From NCBI GenBank assembly GCA_958403395.1, contig CATXXF010000007.1, forward strand, positions 1-58,232: a stretch of 58,232 nucleotides of DNA, written 5' to 3'. Positions 25,314 through 34,413 of this stretch are shown here, piece after piece (within the stretch, counting starts at the first letter, position 1; every line of letters begins with the position of its first letter). Source of the DNA: an uncultured Collinsella sp. GTDB taxonomy: Bacteria; Actinomycetota; Coriobacteriia; Coriobacteriales; Coriobacteriaceae. Made by a program: the position numbers and the translations under genes. The notes under the pieces are model-generated. The model was not told the origin of the DNA. It saw nothing but the letters and a program-made list of their open reading frames with translations, and did no database searches.

Positions 25314-26123
25314 ATGATCGGAACCCGCACCTCATCGTCCTACACTCCGCACGTCGACGTCGATCCCGCCGACCGTCCGCTCATCCTGGTCGCACCACGC
25401 TGGGAAGAAGCGAAACCCTATTTGAGCGAGACGCTCTCCCCCAACGAGGAGATTGCGAGCGTCTTTGTCGATGCCGTCCTTGCCGCCGGCGGCCTGCCGC
25501 TGCAGATGTCCATCACCGAGGACATTGAGGTCATCCGTCATTACGTCGATATCGCCGACGGCATCGCCATTCCCGGCGGCCCCGATGTCAATCCCAAACG
25601 TTGGGGCGATGATCGGCCCTACGACCCCACCCTCTGCTGCGAGATCCGCGATAGCTTTGAGTTTAAGCTGGTCGGCGAGGTGCTCCGCGCCAAAAAGCCG
25701 CTCTTTACCACCTGCCGCGGCACGCAGTTGCTCAATGTCGCCACCGGCGGCACCCTGTGCATGGACGTGCCAAGCCTGGGCGCGCGCGAGGGCCGCACGC
25801 AGTGGCGCCATACCCACGTGCTCAACGACCCCGTGCATCCCGTCGAGGTCGTGCCGGGCTCGTTGCTGGAGCGCGCGCTTGGCGGGCACAGGCTTATCCA
25901 GACCAACTCCGCACACCACTGCTGCATCGATCGTCTGGGTAAAAGCACGCGCTTGGTCGCCAAGGCAACCGATGGCGTGCCCGAGTGCATCGAAGTCGAA
26001 GGCCAACCCTTCTGCCTGGGCGTGCAATGGCATCCCGAGTACACCTGGCAGACGCTCGAAACCGACTTTAACCTCTGGAAGTCGTTTGTCGAGGCGGCAG
26101 CCAAGGTCAAGCAGGCCCGCTAG
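25314..26123 (+). CDS. Gamma-glutamyl-gamma-aminobutyrate hydrolase family protein (peptidase C26)
   Basis: 269 residues. Class I glutamine-amidotransferase fold: oxyanion region GIAIPGGPDVNP, nucleophile elbow TCRGTQLLNV (Cys), and catalytic pair QWHPEYTW (His, Glu). PuuD-type proteins cut gamma-glutamyl amides, releasing glutamate. Placed 87 bp after the transporter ATPase on the same strand and followed by a strong terminator, it is probably the last gene of the operon. This suggests the transported compound is a gamma-glutamyl derivative or that glutamate is released inside (inference). Confidence 0.85.
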   Translation: MIGTRTSSSYTPHVDVDPADRPLILVAPRWEEAKPYLSETLSPNEEIASVFVDAVLAAGGLPLQMSITEDIEVIRHYVDIADGIAIPGGPDVNPKRWGDDRPYDPTLCCEIRDSFEFKLVGEVLRAKKPLFTTCRGTQLLNVATGGTLCMDVPSLGAREGRTQWRHTHVLNDPVHPVEVVPGSLLERALGGHRLIQTNSAHHCCIDRLGKSTRLVAKATDGVPECIEVEGQPFCLGVQWHPEYTWQTLETDFNLWKSFVEAAAKVKQAR

Positions 26124-26144
26124 CACGCGAACCACAAAACAGAT

Positions 26145-26185
26145 AAGGGTGCCCCGCCGGCCACATGGTCCGGCGGGGCACCCTT
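26145..26185. terminator. Bidirectional terminator between convergent genes
   Basis: 16-bp perfect stem AAGGGTGCCCCGCCGG / CCGGCGGGGCACCCTT with a 9-nt loop, T-run on the plus side and ATCTG on the minus side. It serves the amidase gene and the Hpt gene. Confidence 0.9.
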
Positions 26186-26228
26186 TCACCTATATGTGGC
26201 CGGCAAGCAGCCCAAGGCTCGCAAGCTC

Positions 26229-26585
26229 TTATTCAGCCGCCTCGCGCAGAGCCGACATCGTTGCCGCATATTGCTGCTGCAACGCATGCATTCCCTCGCG
26301 AGCGCCGTCAACGGCATCGGCGCCGCGCAGTGCTTCAGTCACCACGACCGCCGGCTCGTACAGATTATCGAATCCCAGGTTCTGACTCACGCCCTTGAGC
26401 GTGTGCGCTGCCATAAACGCACCTTCGGCGTCTCCTGCCGCCATGGCGGCCTCCAGCTTGTCCATGCTCTCGTCATCCAAAAACTTGAGGGCAAAGCGGG
26501 CAAGCATTTCCTCGCCCATCAGCCGAGCGCACGCGTCATCATAATTAGCGCCGATCTTCTCATACGCCTCACGCATGGAAATCAT
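26229..26585 (-). CDS. Hpt-domain phosphotransfer protein
   Basis: 118 residues, nearly all one histidine-phosphotransfer four-helix bundle. The phosphorylatable His is in AAHTLKGVSQNLGF (about residue 60). It lies 23 bp downstream of the response regulator gene, so the two are cotranscribed. Hpt proteins shuttle phosphoryl groups between a hybrid kinase and a receiver; no kinase gene is nearby, so the input must come from elsewhere in the genome. Confidence 0.88.
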   Translation of the reverse strand: MISMREAYEKIGANYDDACARLMGEEMLARFALKFLDDESMDKLEAAMAAGDAEGAFMAAHTLKGVSQNLGFDNLYEPAVVVTEALRGADAVDGAREGMHALQQQYAATMSALREAAE

Positions 26586-26608
26586 GGATTAAAACTCCTT
26601 AGGTCAAA

Positions 26609-28489
26609 CTAAATCGTGGGAAACGCGACAACGTCGGCGGGGCGTGCCAACGTCTCGGCAATACGGTCTTGCACCTCGAGCAGACAGTCGAGCAACAGCG
26701 GGTTAAAGGTGCCGCACTTACCGTCCAGGATCATCTGGATCGCCTCCTTGTGCGGAATAGCGTCCTTGTACACACGCACGCTCGTCAGAGCATCGTACAC
26801 GTCGGCCACCGAGACCACCTGCGCGGCAATGGGAATATCGTCGCCCTTAAGGCCATCGGGATAGCCCTTGCCGTCCCAGCGCTCGTGGTGCCAACGCGCA
26901 ATTTGGTACGCATATTCCATAAGCGCATTGCCGACGTGATGGCAACCCAGCTCAAGCAACATGTCGGCGCCGATCGTGGTATGCGTCTTCATAATCTCGA
27001 ACTCCTCGGACGTAAGGCGTCCGGGTTTGTTGAGAATCGCATCGTCAATCGCCATCTTGCCGATATCGTGCAGCGCCGAAGCCAGGGCAATCGTGGAGCG
27101 TTCCTCGTTGTCGAGGGAAATGGTGTCGCTACGCTGGACTAGACAGCCAAGCAGCAGCTCGGTCAGCTTTTCGATATTCGTAACGTGCCTGCCACTCTCG
27201 CCATTGCGAAGTTCCATGACACCGGCCATGATGTCAATGAGCATGCGACTGTTCTTGACGCGCTCGTTGTACTGCTGGGACAGCAGGCTCGTCAGGCGGC
27301 GCTGCTTGGCGTATAGGCGGATAGTGTTGCTTACACGACGGCGCACGACACGGGCGTCAAACGGGCGGCTGATATAGTCCGAGGCGCCCAGCTCGTACGC
27401 ACGCAGAACCACATCGTCGGATTCTTCGCTCGAAATCATGATGACAGGCAGATTGTCAACAACCGATCGGCGCGACAGATCGGCCAGCACCTCAAAGCCG
27501 CTCACGCCCGGCATGACAATGTCCAGCAGCACGAGCGACAACTCATCGCCATAGCGGTCGACCATATCGAGCGCCGTACGACCGTTTTCGGCCTCGAGGA
27601 TGCAATACTCGTCCTTGAGCATCTCGTTGAGAATGGCTCGGTTCATCTCGGAGTCATCGACGATAAGCACCAAAGGCTTTTCGCTTTGGAAGGCCTCGAT
27701 GAAATCGCCATCGGTCACGACCGTACCGGCTTTTGCCTTAGCACGGCTCAGTAACTGGACAGCGCGGCCAACGCCCTCATCAACCGTCTCGCCATGAATG
27801 CGAACGCCACCAACACATGCCGTCAAGCTCACGTGCTCATGGCCCGGAATAATCGCGGAACGAACGGCATCGGATACCTGACGCAGGCGACGGGCGAAGT
27901 CATCGGAGGGAATATCGGGCATGACGGCCACAAACTTGTCGCAGCCATAGCGCACAAGTTCGTCAGTCGAACGAATACCGCTGCGTATGGCTGTCGCCAC
28001 GGCACCGAGCGCAAGGTCGCCGGCATGACGGCCACACGTATCGTTGAAGACCCTAAAATCGTCAAGGTCGATCACCGCAACGCCGGCCTTCATGCGGGCG
28101 CTACGGAGCTTTTCCTCGTAATATCGGCGATTGCGCACACTCGTCAGCACGTCGGTGTAGACAAGGTCCTCTTCTGCAGCCTCTTGTTCATCGATCGGAC
28201 GCACCATCAGCAAGACACGAGGCTCACCCTCGACCTTTAGAGGGCGTAGGCGAGCGCGGTACTCAACACCATCGTTGAGCAGTTGCTCCGACACCTCATC
28301 GGAGTCTGCCAAAGCCTCAAGACTCGACTGACGCAGACAAGGGCAGCGATCGCCGGCGAGCAGGCAGTTAGGCTCGCTCTTAATCTGATCGGCCGACAGC
28401 AAACGCACCACGGGGTAGGTCTTCGCGACGCGGGCGACCTCAGCGGCAGCCTCCTCGTCGGTTAGATTGACCTCGTGATTATTGAGCAT
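26609..28489 (-). CDS. Response regulator with degenerate GGDEF, REC and HD-GYP domains
   Basis: 626 residues. Residues 1-105 form an unrecognised PAS-like region with a Cys cluster (NCLLAGDRCPCL). Residues 108-265 are a GGDEF domain whose active-site motif is YGCDKF instead of GGDEF, so cyclase activity is unlikely. Residues 272-395 are a receiver domain (LIVDDSEMNR; phospho-Asp about 323 in LLDIVMPG). Residues about 410-615 are HD-GYP, with HDIGK and HHERWDGKGYPDGL intact, predicting c-di-GMP hydrolysis. GGDEF before REC before HD-GYP is an uncommon order. The operon Hpt protein is a likely phosphodonor or phosphosink. Confidence 0.87.
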   Translation of the reverse strand: MLNNHEVNLTDEEAAAEVARVAKTYPVVRLLSADQIKSEPNCLLAGDRCPCLRQSSLEALADSDEVSEQLLNDGVEYRARLRPLKVEGEPRVLLMVRPIDEQEAAEEDLVYTDVLTSVRNRRYYEEKLRSARMKAGVAVIDLDDFRVFNDTCGRHAGDLALGAVATAIRSGIRSTDELVRYGCDKFVAVMPDIPSDDFARRLRQVSDAVRSAIIPGHEHVSLTACVGGVRIHGETVDEGVGRAVQLLSRAKAKAGTVVTDGDFIEAFQSEKPLVLIVDDSEMNRAILNEMLKDEYCILEAENGRTALDMVDRYGDELSLVLLDIVMPGVSGFEVLADLSRRSVVDNLPVIMISSEESDDVVLRAYELGASDYISRPFDARVVRRRVSNTIRLYAKQRRLTSLLSQQYNERVKNSRMLIDIMAGVMELRNGESGRHVTNIEKLTELLLGCLVQRSDTISLDNEERSTIALASALHDIGKMAIDDAILNKPGRLTSEEFEIMKTHTTIGADMLLELGCHHVGNALMEYAYQIARWHHERWDGKGYPDGLKGDDIPIAAQVVSVADVYDALTSVRVYKDAIPHKEAIQMILDGKCGTFNPLLLDCLLEVQDRIAETLARPADVVAFPTI

Positions 28490-28700
28490 ATGGGGCCCTT
28501 TCGATAGTTTCGCATGGTAGCGGTGGGTTCCAAATGCTACAAGGGTAACACCTTGCCGATGCAGGTAAGCACGTGAATGCTGTTACATTTTTATGAGTTG
28601 GCAAACGGTGGTAATGGAGCCGCGGGCGCGTGGTTATTGGCGCATTCGTTAACAATGACGAAACGCTAACAGTCCCCCTCCCCGCAGGTCATCGAGCGTG

Positions 28701-29498
28701 CTAACGCTCCAAGACATCGCGAACGGCGTTTGCCGCCGTAACGGGGCGATCGCGCAAACCGTTATGCGCGCCCGGGATCGTCACAAGGGGGCAATCGAGA
28801 TATTCGGCAGCCGCTCGCGTACCAGCCTCGCGGGGTGTACCGACCGAAAGCTCGCCCAAAAACACAGCCGACACCGCCTTTGATTCGCGGGCGCGCTCCC
28901 AGTCGGGAGCATATGTCATATTTGTTCCGTATTCATTGGCCATAAAGCAACGACCATTGCGCAGGGCATGCTTGGCTTCCGCTTCGGTCGTCCCAGGAGC
29001 CTCGGGGTCCAAGTCGCCGAGAGCTCCCAAGAAAAGCCGAAGTGCCCTTGAAACCTTTCCAGCCGCAATCATATCGAGCAAAATCGGAGCTGCGCCCATG
29101 CCGACGCCTTCGGCCGACACAGCCGGCTCATGCAGAATCGCACGGGCGACGAGATGGGGTTCGGTGCGAAGAAGCTCCAGCGCCACCAACGTACCGGCGC
29201 TGTGCGCAAGCACATTTGTCGGAGCGCCAACGTGTTCGATCACGGCCTGCAGGTCGGCGGCCTGAGCGGCAAGATCATAGCTGCCGTCTGCCGCTTCGCT
29301 GCTGCCGCCACAGCCGCGGCGGTCGTAGGCAATTACGCGGTAGTTGCGACTGAGCTCACAAGCGATACCGTCAAAAAATGTGCCGTCGACACAAGCGCCG
29401 TGCACGCACACCAAGGCAGGAGTATCAGGCGACACATCCGGGCCGGCATATTCGCGACAGGCAATCGTGGTGCCCGCATTCTCGACCGTAAAATCCAT
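28701..29498 (-). CDS. Alpha/beta hydrolase
   Basis: 265 residues. HG oxyanion motif VCVHGACVDGTFF, nucleophile elbow LAHSAGTL (Ser about 98), and catalytic His in PGAHNGLRD near the C-terminus; YDRRGCGGSS is also typical. It belongs to the large esterase/lipase/haloperoxidase-like group and no substrate can be assigned. Monocistronic. The 211-bp gap to the response regulator holds nothing recognisable beyond likely promoters. Confidence 0.85.
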   Translation of the reverse strand: MDFTVENAGTTIACREYAGPDVSPDTPALVCVHGACVDGTFFDGIACELSRNYRVIAYDRRGCGGSSEAADGSYDLAAQAADLQAVIEHVGAPTNVLAHSAGTLVALELLRTEPHLVARAILHEPAVSAEGVGMGAAPILLDMIAAGKVSRALRLFLGALGDLDPEAPGTTEAEAKHALRNGRCFMANEYGTNMTYAPDWERARESKAVSAVFLGELSVGTPREAGTRAAAEYLDCPLVTIPGAHNGLRDRPVTAANAVRDVLER

Positions 29499-29717
29499 GT
29501 TGTGCCCCCATCATCAACGCCCATCCAGTTGCGCGTCAGTACGGCTGGATAGACCCGCATTGCTTTACGCCTTGTTAACAGATTAACTTTACCCGACCCG
29601 AGGCTTTTCATGACACGGCATAATGAGCGACGTGAAAAAACGAAACTTGTAAAGCAAGAGCCCGCACCCTGCTTTGGAGCCGATGCTATGCTTAGGCACA
29701 ATTGTCTTGAGGAGCAT

Positions 29718-30500
29718 ATGCCTATGTCTACGTTTTTGAATGCCAGCCCCATCTTTGGGCCCGTTCGCAGCCGTCGCCTTGGTCTCTCGCTCGGCGTCAA
29801 CATGATGCCGGCCAGCGGCAAAATCTGCACGTTCGACTGCATTTACTGCGAAAACGGCCTCAACGCCGAGCGCCCCTGCCATGAGCCGCACAACACAGCT
29901 GCCGTGGTACTCGACGCGCTCGAGGCAAAGCTGCGCGAGATGGCAGCCGAGGGCGAGCTCCCCGATGTGATCACCTTCGCAGGCAACGGCGAGCCCACCG
30001 CCGCACCGGAGTTTCCGCAGGCCATCGCCGGCGCCGTCGCGCTGCGCGACGAGCTTGCCCCAAACTCCAAGATCGCCGTGCTCTCCAACGGCACGCGCGC
30101 CGACCGCCCCGAGGTGCACGACGCGCTCATGATGGTCGATGACAACATTCTTAAGCTCGATACCGTCGACCCGGCATTTATCCAGCTGCTCGACCAGCCC
30201 GTTGGCCCCTACGACGTCGAGCACCAGATCGAGACGTTCGCAAGCTTTGACGGTCACGTTATTATCCAGACGATCTTTTTGACCGGTGAGTATCAGGGCA
30301 AGCCCATCGACAACACCGGCGAGGAGTACGTCGCCCCCTGGCTCGCGGTGCTCGAGCGCATTCGTCCGCAGGAGGCGACCATCTACACGGTGGCGCGCGA
30401 GACACCGGTCGCAGGCCTTGCCAAAGCAGCACCCGAGGCCCTCGACGCCATTGCCGCGCGCGTGCGCGTCCTCGGCATCCCTTGCCAGGTGAGCTACTAG
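29718..30500 (+). CDS. Radical SAM protein
   Basis: 260 residues from the ATG at 29718; the ATG at 29724 has better spacing from GAGGAG and may be used. The cluster motif is CTFDCIYC (CxxxCxxC), followed by FAGNGEPTAAPEF, the SAM-binding GGE-like strand. The start FGPVRSRRLGLSLGVNMMP matches a conserved family of small radical SAM proteins (COG0731-like, wyosine-related) of unknown reaction. Monocistronic; a 67-bp palindrome follows downstream. Confidence 0.85.
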   Translation: MPMSTFLNASPIFGPVRSRRLGLSLGVNMMPASGKICTFDCIYCENGLNAERPCHEPHNTAAVVLDALEAKLREMAAEGELPDVITFAGNGEPTAAPEFPQAIAGAVALRDELAPNSKIAVLSNGTRADRPEVHDALMMVDDNILKLDTVDPAFIQLLDQPVGPYDVEHQIETFASFDGHVIIQTIFLTGEYQGKPIDNTGEEYVAPWLAVLERIRPQEATIYTVARETPVAGLAKAAPEALDAIAARVRVLGIPCQVSY

Positions 30501-30541
30501 CAAAACCACGCAGCAGCTAGTGCCCGCCATCCCGCTCCATC

Positions 30542-30608
30542 AGTTGCGGTGATATAGTTCCTATTTATGCTGTTAAACCGCTTAAATCGGAACTATATCA
30601 CCGCAACT
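30542..30608. repeat. GCGGTGATATAGTTCC palindrome, copy 1
   Basis: Perfect 20-bp arms AGTTGCGGTGATATAGTTCC (30542-30561) and complement (30589-30608), 27-bp centre. Same family as 36897-36967 and 38144-38214. Lies between the radical SAM gene and map. Confidence 0.9.
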
Positions 30609-30660
30609 TTTATGGACGCGTGGGTGGGCTATACTAGCTGCGGATGAAAGGAAGTTAGCC

Positions 30661-31548
30661 ATGTATGACAAAGGACCCGTGCCTGGCCGCAACGACGCTT
30701 GCTGGTGCGGCAGCGGCAAGAAATACAAGAAATGCCATAGCGCCTTTGATGAGCGCCTCGAGCGCTTGTGGGAAGAGGGCTGGGAGGTTCTGCCTCGCAC
30801 GCTCTACAAGACACCCGCCGATATCGAGGGCATCAAGCGCTCGGCCGCTATCAACGTGGGCGTGCTCGATTACGTAGGCGAACACATCGCCGCGGGCATG
30901 ACCACCAACCAGATCGACCAGATGATCTACGACTATACCGTCGAACACGGCGGCACGCCGGCCGATCTCAACTACGAGGGCTACCCCAAAAGCGTGTGCA
31001 CCTCGATCAATGACGTGGTCTGTCACGGCATCCCCTGCGATGCGGATGTGCTTCACGAGGGCGATATTATCAACGTGGACTGCTCCACGATTTTGGACGG
31101 CTACTTTAGCGACTCGAGCCGTATGTTCTGCATCGGCGAGGTCTCGGCCGAGCGCCAGCGCCTGGTCGACGTCACCCGCGCCAGCGTGGAGGCGGGTCTG
31201 GCCGCCGTCAAGCCGTGGCTGCCGCTGTCCGTGATGGCCGAGGCCGTGCAAAAGACGGTCGAGGACGCCGGCTTTAGCGTGGTGCGCGAGTACGGCGGAC
31301 ACGGCATCGGTAAGGAGTTCCACGAGGACCCGTTTGTGGGCTTTACCACCGAGGCGCCCGATGTGGACACCATCATGGCTCCGGGCATGGTCTTTACCAT
31401 CGAGCCCATGGTCAACGCCGGAGCGCCCGACATTAAGATCAGCAAGGGCGACGGCTGGTGCGTGCGCACCAAGGACGGTAGCGATTCAGCCCAGTGCGAG
31501 GTACAGCTCGTGGTGACCGAGGACGGTTACGAACTGCTCAGCTGGTAG
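30661..31548 (+). CDS. map: Methionine aminopeptidase type I with N-terminal SEC-C zinc motif
   Basis: 295 residues. An N-terminal SEC-C motif CWCGSGKKYKKCH (residues 14-26) may bind zinc and dock to ribosomes or SecA, as in other long MetAPs. The catalytic domain carries the five metal ligands: Asp in INVDCST, Asp in FSDSSRMF, His in YGGHGIGKEFH, Glu in FTIEPMV and Glu in AQCEVQL. It removes the initiator Met from nascent proteins. The ATG at 30661 follows AAAGGAAGTTAGCC. A strong terminator follows. Confidence 0.93.
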   Translation: MYDKGPVPGRNDACWCGSGKKYKKCHSAFDERLERLWEEGWEVLPRTLYKTPADIEGIKRSAAINVGVLDYVGEHIAAGMTTNQIDQMIYDYTVEHGGTPADLNYEGYPKSVCTSINDVVCHGIPCDADVLHEGDIINVDCSTILDGYFSDSSRMFCIGEVSAERQRLVDVTRASVEAGLAAVKPWLPLSVMAEAVQKTVEDAGFSVVREYGGHGIGKEFHEDPFVGFTTEAPDVDTIMAPGMVFTIEPMVNAGAPDIKISKGDGWCVRTKDGSDSAQCEVQLVVTEDGYELLSW

Positions 31549-31557
31549 CCGTGGATG

Positions 31558-31603
31558 CGCCGGATGCCGACGAGCACGCTCGTCTTGCATCCGGCGTTTT
31601 TTT
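31558..31603 (+). terminator. Terminator of map
   Basis: Stem CGCCGGATGC…GACGAG with CTCGTC…GCATCCGGCG (one small mismatch), followed by seven T. Confidence 0.9.
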
Positions 31604-31622
31604 GAACGTTTTGCCTGATAAA

Positions 31623-31657
31623 ACCTGCCAAAATAAACCTGTCCCTTTTTGGCAGGT
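31623..31657. repeat. CCTGCC/GGCAGG hairpin repeat, copy d, in the leader of the D-2-hydroxyacid dehydrogenase
   Basis: Perfect 11-bp arms ACCTGCCAAAA / TTTTGGCAGGT with the 13-nt centre TAAACCTGTCCCT. It ends 20 bp before the GTG start, so in this copy the hairpin would sit just upstream of the Shine-Dalgarno GGAGAGGA. Confidence 0.88.
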
Positions 31658-31676
31658 CGAGCGGAGAGGACCGCTA

Positions 31677-32612
31677 GTGAACATCCTGGTTTTGCTGCCC
31701 GTCAATGACCGCCATCGCGCAATTCTTGAGTCGAGTGCTCCGGGCGAGGACTTTATCTACACGAGCTCCGACGCCGCCACGCGCGAGCAGGTCGCCGATG
31801 CCGACGTGATCCTGGGCAACATCGACCCTGACATACTCACGGCATGCGAGCATCTCCAGCTGTTGCAATTGCAAACCGCCGGCTATGACGACTACCTTGC
31901 CGCCGGCACCGTGCCGGTCGACGCCAAACTGTCTTGCTCGGTGGGCGCCTACGGCCAGGCCGTGAGCGAGCACATGTTTGCCATGGTGCTGTCTATGGTG
32001 AAGCGCCTGCCCGGCTACCAGGACTTGCAGCGCGAGCATCGCTGGGAGGATTTGGGGCCGGTCACCTCGCTCAAAAACGCCAATGTGCTGGTGCTGGGCG
32101 CGGGCGATATCGGTGGCCACTTCGCCACGCTCTGCCGCAACATGGGCGCGCACGTCCGCGGCATCAAGCGCCATCCACTCGTCTACCCCATTGTGTTTGA
32201 GGACATGGACGGCATGGACGCCCTGCCCGAGCGCCTGGCAGAGGCCGACATCGTCGCATCCTTTATGCCGAGCACACCCGAGACCCACGGTCTGGCGAAC
32301 GCCGAGTTCTTCGCCGCGATGAAGCCGGGCGCCTTCTTTGCCAACGGCGGCCGCGGCGATCTTGTAGTCGCCGACGATTTGGTTGCCGCTCTGGAATCGG
32401 GACATCTCGCCGGCGCCGCGGTCGACGTCACCGACCCCGAGCCGCTGCCCGCCACAAGCCCCCTGTGGGATGCGCCCAACATGCTCATCACACCGCATAT
32501 CTCGGGCTGGTTCCACTTGGAGGCTACGCTCAACAATGTGGTCGACATTGCCGCAGAGAACCTGCGTCACCTGCAGGCCGGCGAGACGCTTCGCTGCTGG
32601 ATCGAACATTAG
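31677..32612 (+). CDS. D-2-hydroxyacid dehydrogenase
   Basis: 311 residues from the GTG at 31677 (GGAGAGGA upstream); longer in-frame starts overlap map and its terminator. Rossmann motif VLVLGAGDIGGHFATLC (about residues 137-153). Catalytic Arg in ANGGRGDLV, Glu in DVTDPEPLP and His in ITPHISGW give the standard triad. It belongs to the short, divergent group of D-isomer-specific dehydrogenases with an unassigned substrate. The gene is bracketed by two direct copies of the CCTGCC hairpin repeat. Confidence 0.87.
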   Translation: MNILVLLPVNDRHRAILESSAPGEDFIYTSSDAATREQVADADVILGNIDPDILTACEHLQLLQLQTAGYDDYLAAGTVPVDAKLSCSVGAYGQAVSEHMFAMVLSMVKRLPGYQDLQREHRWEDLGPVTSLKNANVLVLGAGDIGGHFATLCRNMGAHVRGIKRHPLVYPIVFEDMDGMDALPERLAEADIVASFMPSTPETHGLANAEFFAAMKPGAFFANGGRGDLVVADDLVAALESGHLAGAAVDVTDPEPLPATSPLWDAPNMLITPHISGWFHLEATLNNVVDIAAENLRHLQAGETLRCWIEH

Positions 32613-32616
32613 GGTT

Positions 32617-32638
32617 CCGCCGTTCTAACGAACGGCGG
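32617..32638 (+). terminator. Short hairpin after the dehydrogenase gene
   Basis: CCGCCGTTC-TAAC-GAACGGCGG, perfect 9-bp stem, four bases after the stop codon; no T-run, so it may block exonucleases rather than terminate. Confidence 0.6.
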
Positions 32639-32660
32639 ACCGGTCGACGCTACGCGCCGC

Positions 32661-32746
32661 CCAGAGCGACAATTTGTCATTCAAAAGGCAAGGCATGACC
32701 AGAAGGTCTATGCCTTGCCTTTTTCATGCCAACTTGTTCGCTCTGG
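32661..32746 (+). terminator. Nested palindrome with an intrinsic terminator core
   Basis: The inner stem AAAAGGCAAGGCATGACC (32683-32700) with 32705-32724, loop AGAA, is followed by TTTTT. An outer arm CCAGAGCG (32661-32668) pairs with CGCTCTGG (32739-32746), giving a two-level palindrome like those at 45431, 49855 and 50885. Confidence 0.75.
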
Positions 32747-32830
32747 ACATCGCTCGCTGACGCTTGCTCAACCTGCGGTGTCATAACAATTCTGTCCAGC
32801 TGTTGGCTTTGCGGCATTTGCCCAGATAAA

Positions 32831-32865
32831 ACCTGCCAAAATAAACCTGTCCCTTTTTGGCAGGT
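32831..32865 (-). terminator. CCTGCC/GGCAGG hairpin repeat, copy e, at the M18 stop codon
   Basis: Perfect 11-bp arms. On the minus strand it starts one base after the aminopeptidase stop codon and is followed by TTTTATC, so it can act as an intrinsic terminator. Confidence 0.88.
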
Positions 32866-32866
32866 A

Positions 32867-34252
32867 TTAGAGCTCCACGCTTTCGGCGCCGTTGATGGTT
32901 AGGTTGCGCTCGTAGAAGGCGGTGAGGGCACGGATGGCGTACATCACGTCGCGCACGCCGCCGGTCTCGTAGCTCGAGTGCATGGCAAGCTGCGGCAGGC
33001 CCACGTCTACGGCATGCATACTCGCCTGCATATTGGACAGATTGCCAAGCGTGGAGCCGCCGGCCATATCGCTCTTGTTGGCGAAGGCCTGCGTGGGCAC
33101 GTCGGCGTCATCGCAAATAGCCTGGAACACCGCGCGGCTAAAGGCATCGGTGCAGTAGTGCTGGTTGGCGGCTTCCTTGATGACGATGCCGCCGTTGAGC
33201 ACAACCTGGTTGTGCGCATCGCACTTCTCGGCGTGGTTGGGGTGCACGGCATGCGCGTTGTCGCAGCTCACAAGCATCGAGGCGGCAAGTGCGCGATGGT
33301 ACGACTCGTCGTCAAAGCCCAGCGATCCGTTGATGCGGCGCAGCGCGTCGGCCAAGAACGTCGACATGGCTCCTTGCTTGGTCTCGGAGCCAACCTCCTC
33401 GTTATCAAAGCAGCAAAAGACCGAAACGTCGCGCGCGTTCTCGGCACCCAAAAATGCCTGCAGCGAGGTGTAGGCGCAGGCCAGGTCGTCGAGCTTGGGC
33501 GTCGAGATAAACTCGTCGGCCCAGCCCCAAATGCGCGCATCCTGGCGGTTGACCAGGAACAGATCGCGGCCCAGAATCTGCTCGGGCTCAACGTCCAGCT
33601 CATCGGCGATCAGGGCATCAAAGTCGCCCTGCTTAAGGTCACCAGCGCTGATGAGCGGGCACAGGTCGACGGCGCGGTTGGGCGCAAAGCCCTCGTTGAC
33701 GCCGCGGTTCATATGGATGGCAAGGCTCGGAATGATAGCGACCTCGCGCTCGGTGGCAAGCAAGCGGCTCTCAATACGGTCGCCCTCGCGCACCAGCACG
33801 CGGCCCGCGAGCGCCAGCGGGCGATCGAACCAGGTGTAGTCGATCATGCCGCCGTAGGCCTCGGTGTTCAGGCGTAGCGTCTCGCCTGCGCCGTCGAGCT
33901 CGGGCACGGCCTTGACCTTAAACGTCGGCGAATCGCTGTGCGACGCCGCGAGCTGAAAATGATAGTCACCGGCAACGCCGTCCTCGCCCCACGTCGCGGC
34001 CAGGTCCTCGCCCACCTTAAAGGCAACAACGCTCGAGGTATTGCGCTGCGTGTAATAACGCCCGCCCGGCTCGATGTCCCACGCCGCATTCTCGGGCAGA
34101 TAGGTAAAGCCCGCCTCGTCGAGCTCGGCCATAATGGTCGCTGCCGTATGGAACATGCTGGGGCATGCCTCGATAAAGTCGATAAGGTCGTTGGCAGCCT
34201 CGATATCGTCGGCCGTCACATGCGCGCGCTCGGGCGTTTCCTGATCCGTCAT
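32867..34252 (-). CDS. M18 family aminopeptidase
   Basis: 461 residues from the ATG at 34252 (AAAGGGAAGAGC upstream); the frame is open further but without a ribosome-binding site. Metal and catalytic motifs of the M18 (aspartyl aminopeptidase / LAP4) family: AASHSDSPTFKVK (His-x-Asp), CCFDNEEVGSETKQGA (Glu-Glu) and MLVSCDNAHAVHPN with the late metal ligands. A cytoplasmic dodecameric enzyme that trims N-terminal residues, often acidic ones. Monocistronic. Confidence 0.92.
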   Translation of the reverse strand: MTDQETPERAHVTADDIEAANDLIDFIEACPSMFHTAATIMAELDEAGFTYLPENAAWDIEPGGRYYTQRNTSSVVAFKVGEDLAATWGEDGVAGDYHFQLAASHSDSPTFKVKAVPELDGAGETLRLNTEAYGGMIDYTWFDRPLALAGRVLVREGDRIESRLLATEREVAIIPSLAIHMNRGVNEGFAPNRAVDLCPLISAGDLKQGDFDALIADELDVEPEQILGRDLFLVNRQDARIWGWADEFISTPKLDDLACAYTSLQAFLGAENARDVSVFCCFDNEEVGSETKQGAMSTFLADALRRINGSLGFDDESYHRALAASMLVSCDNAHAVHPNHAEKCDAHNQVVLNGGIVIKEAANQHYCTDAFSRAVFQAICDDADVPTQAFANKSDMAGGSTLGNLSNMQASMHAVDVGLPQLAMHSSYETGGVRDVMYAIRALTAFYERNLTINGAESVEL

Positions 34253-34413
34253 GCTCTTCCCTTTCGCTGGGTTGATGGTCCCTTCCAGCATACCCCGCCG
34301 CGCCAGCGCTGCACTCTTCATTCCGTGTTTAATCCCGCACCGCTCACCAACTTGAGCCATCATGCCCGCGTTCCTTTTGCGACAATTACACTAACAGGAC
34401 GAGAGGAGCCGTC

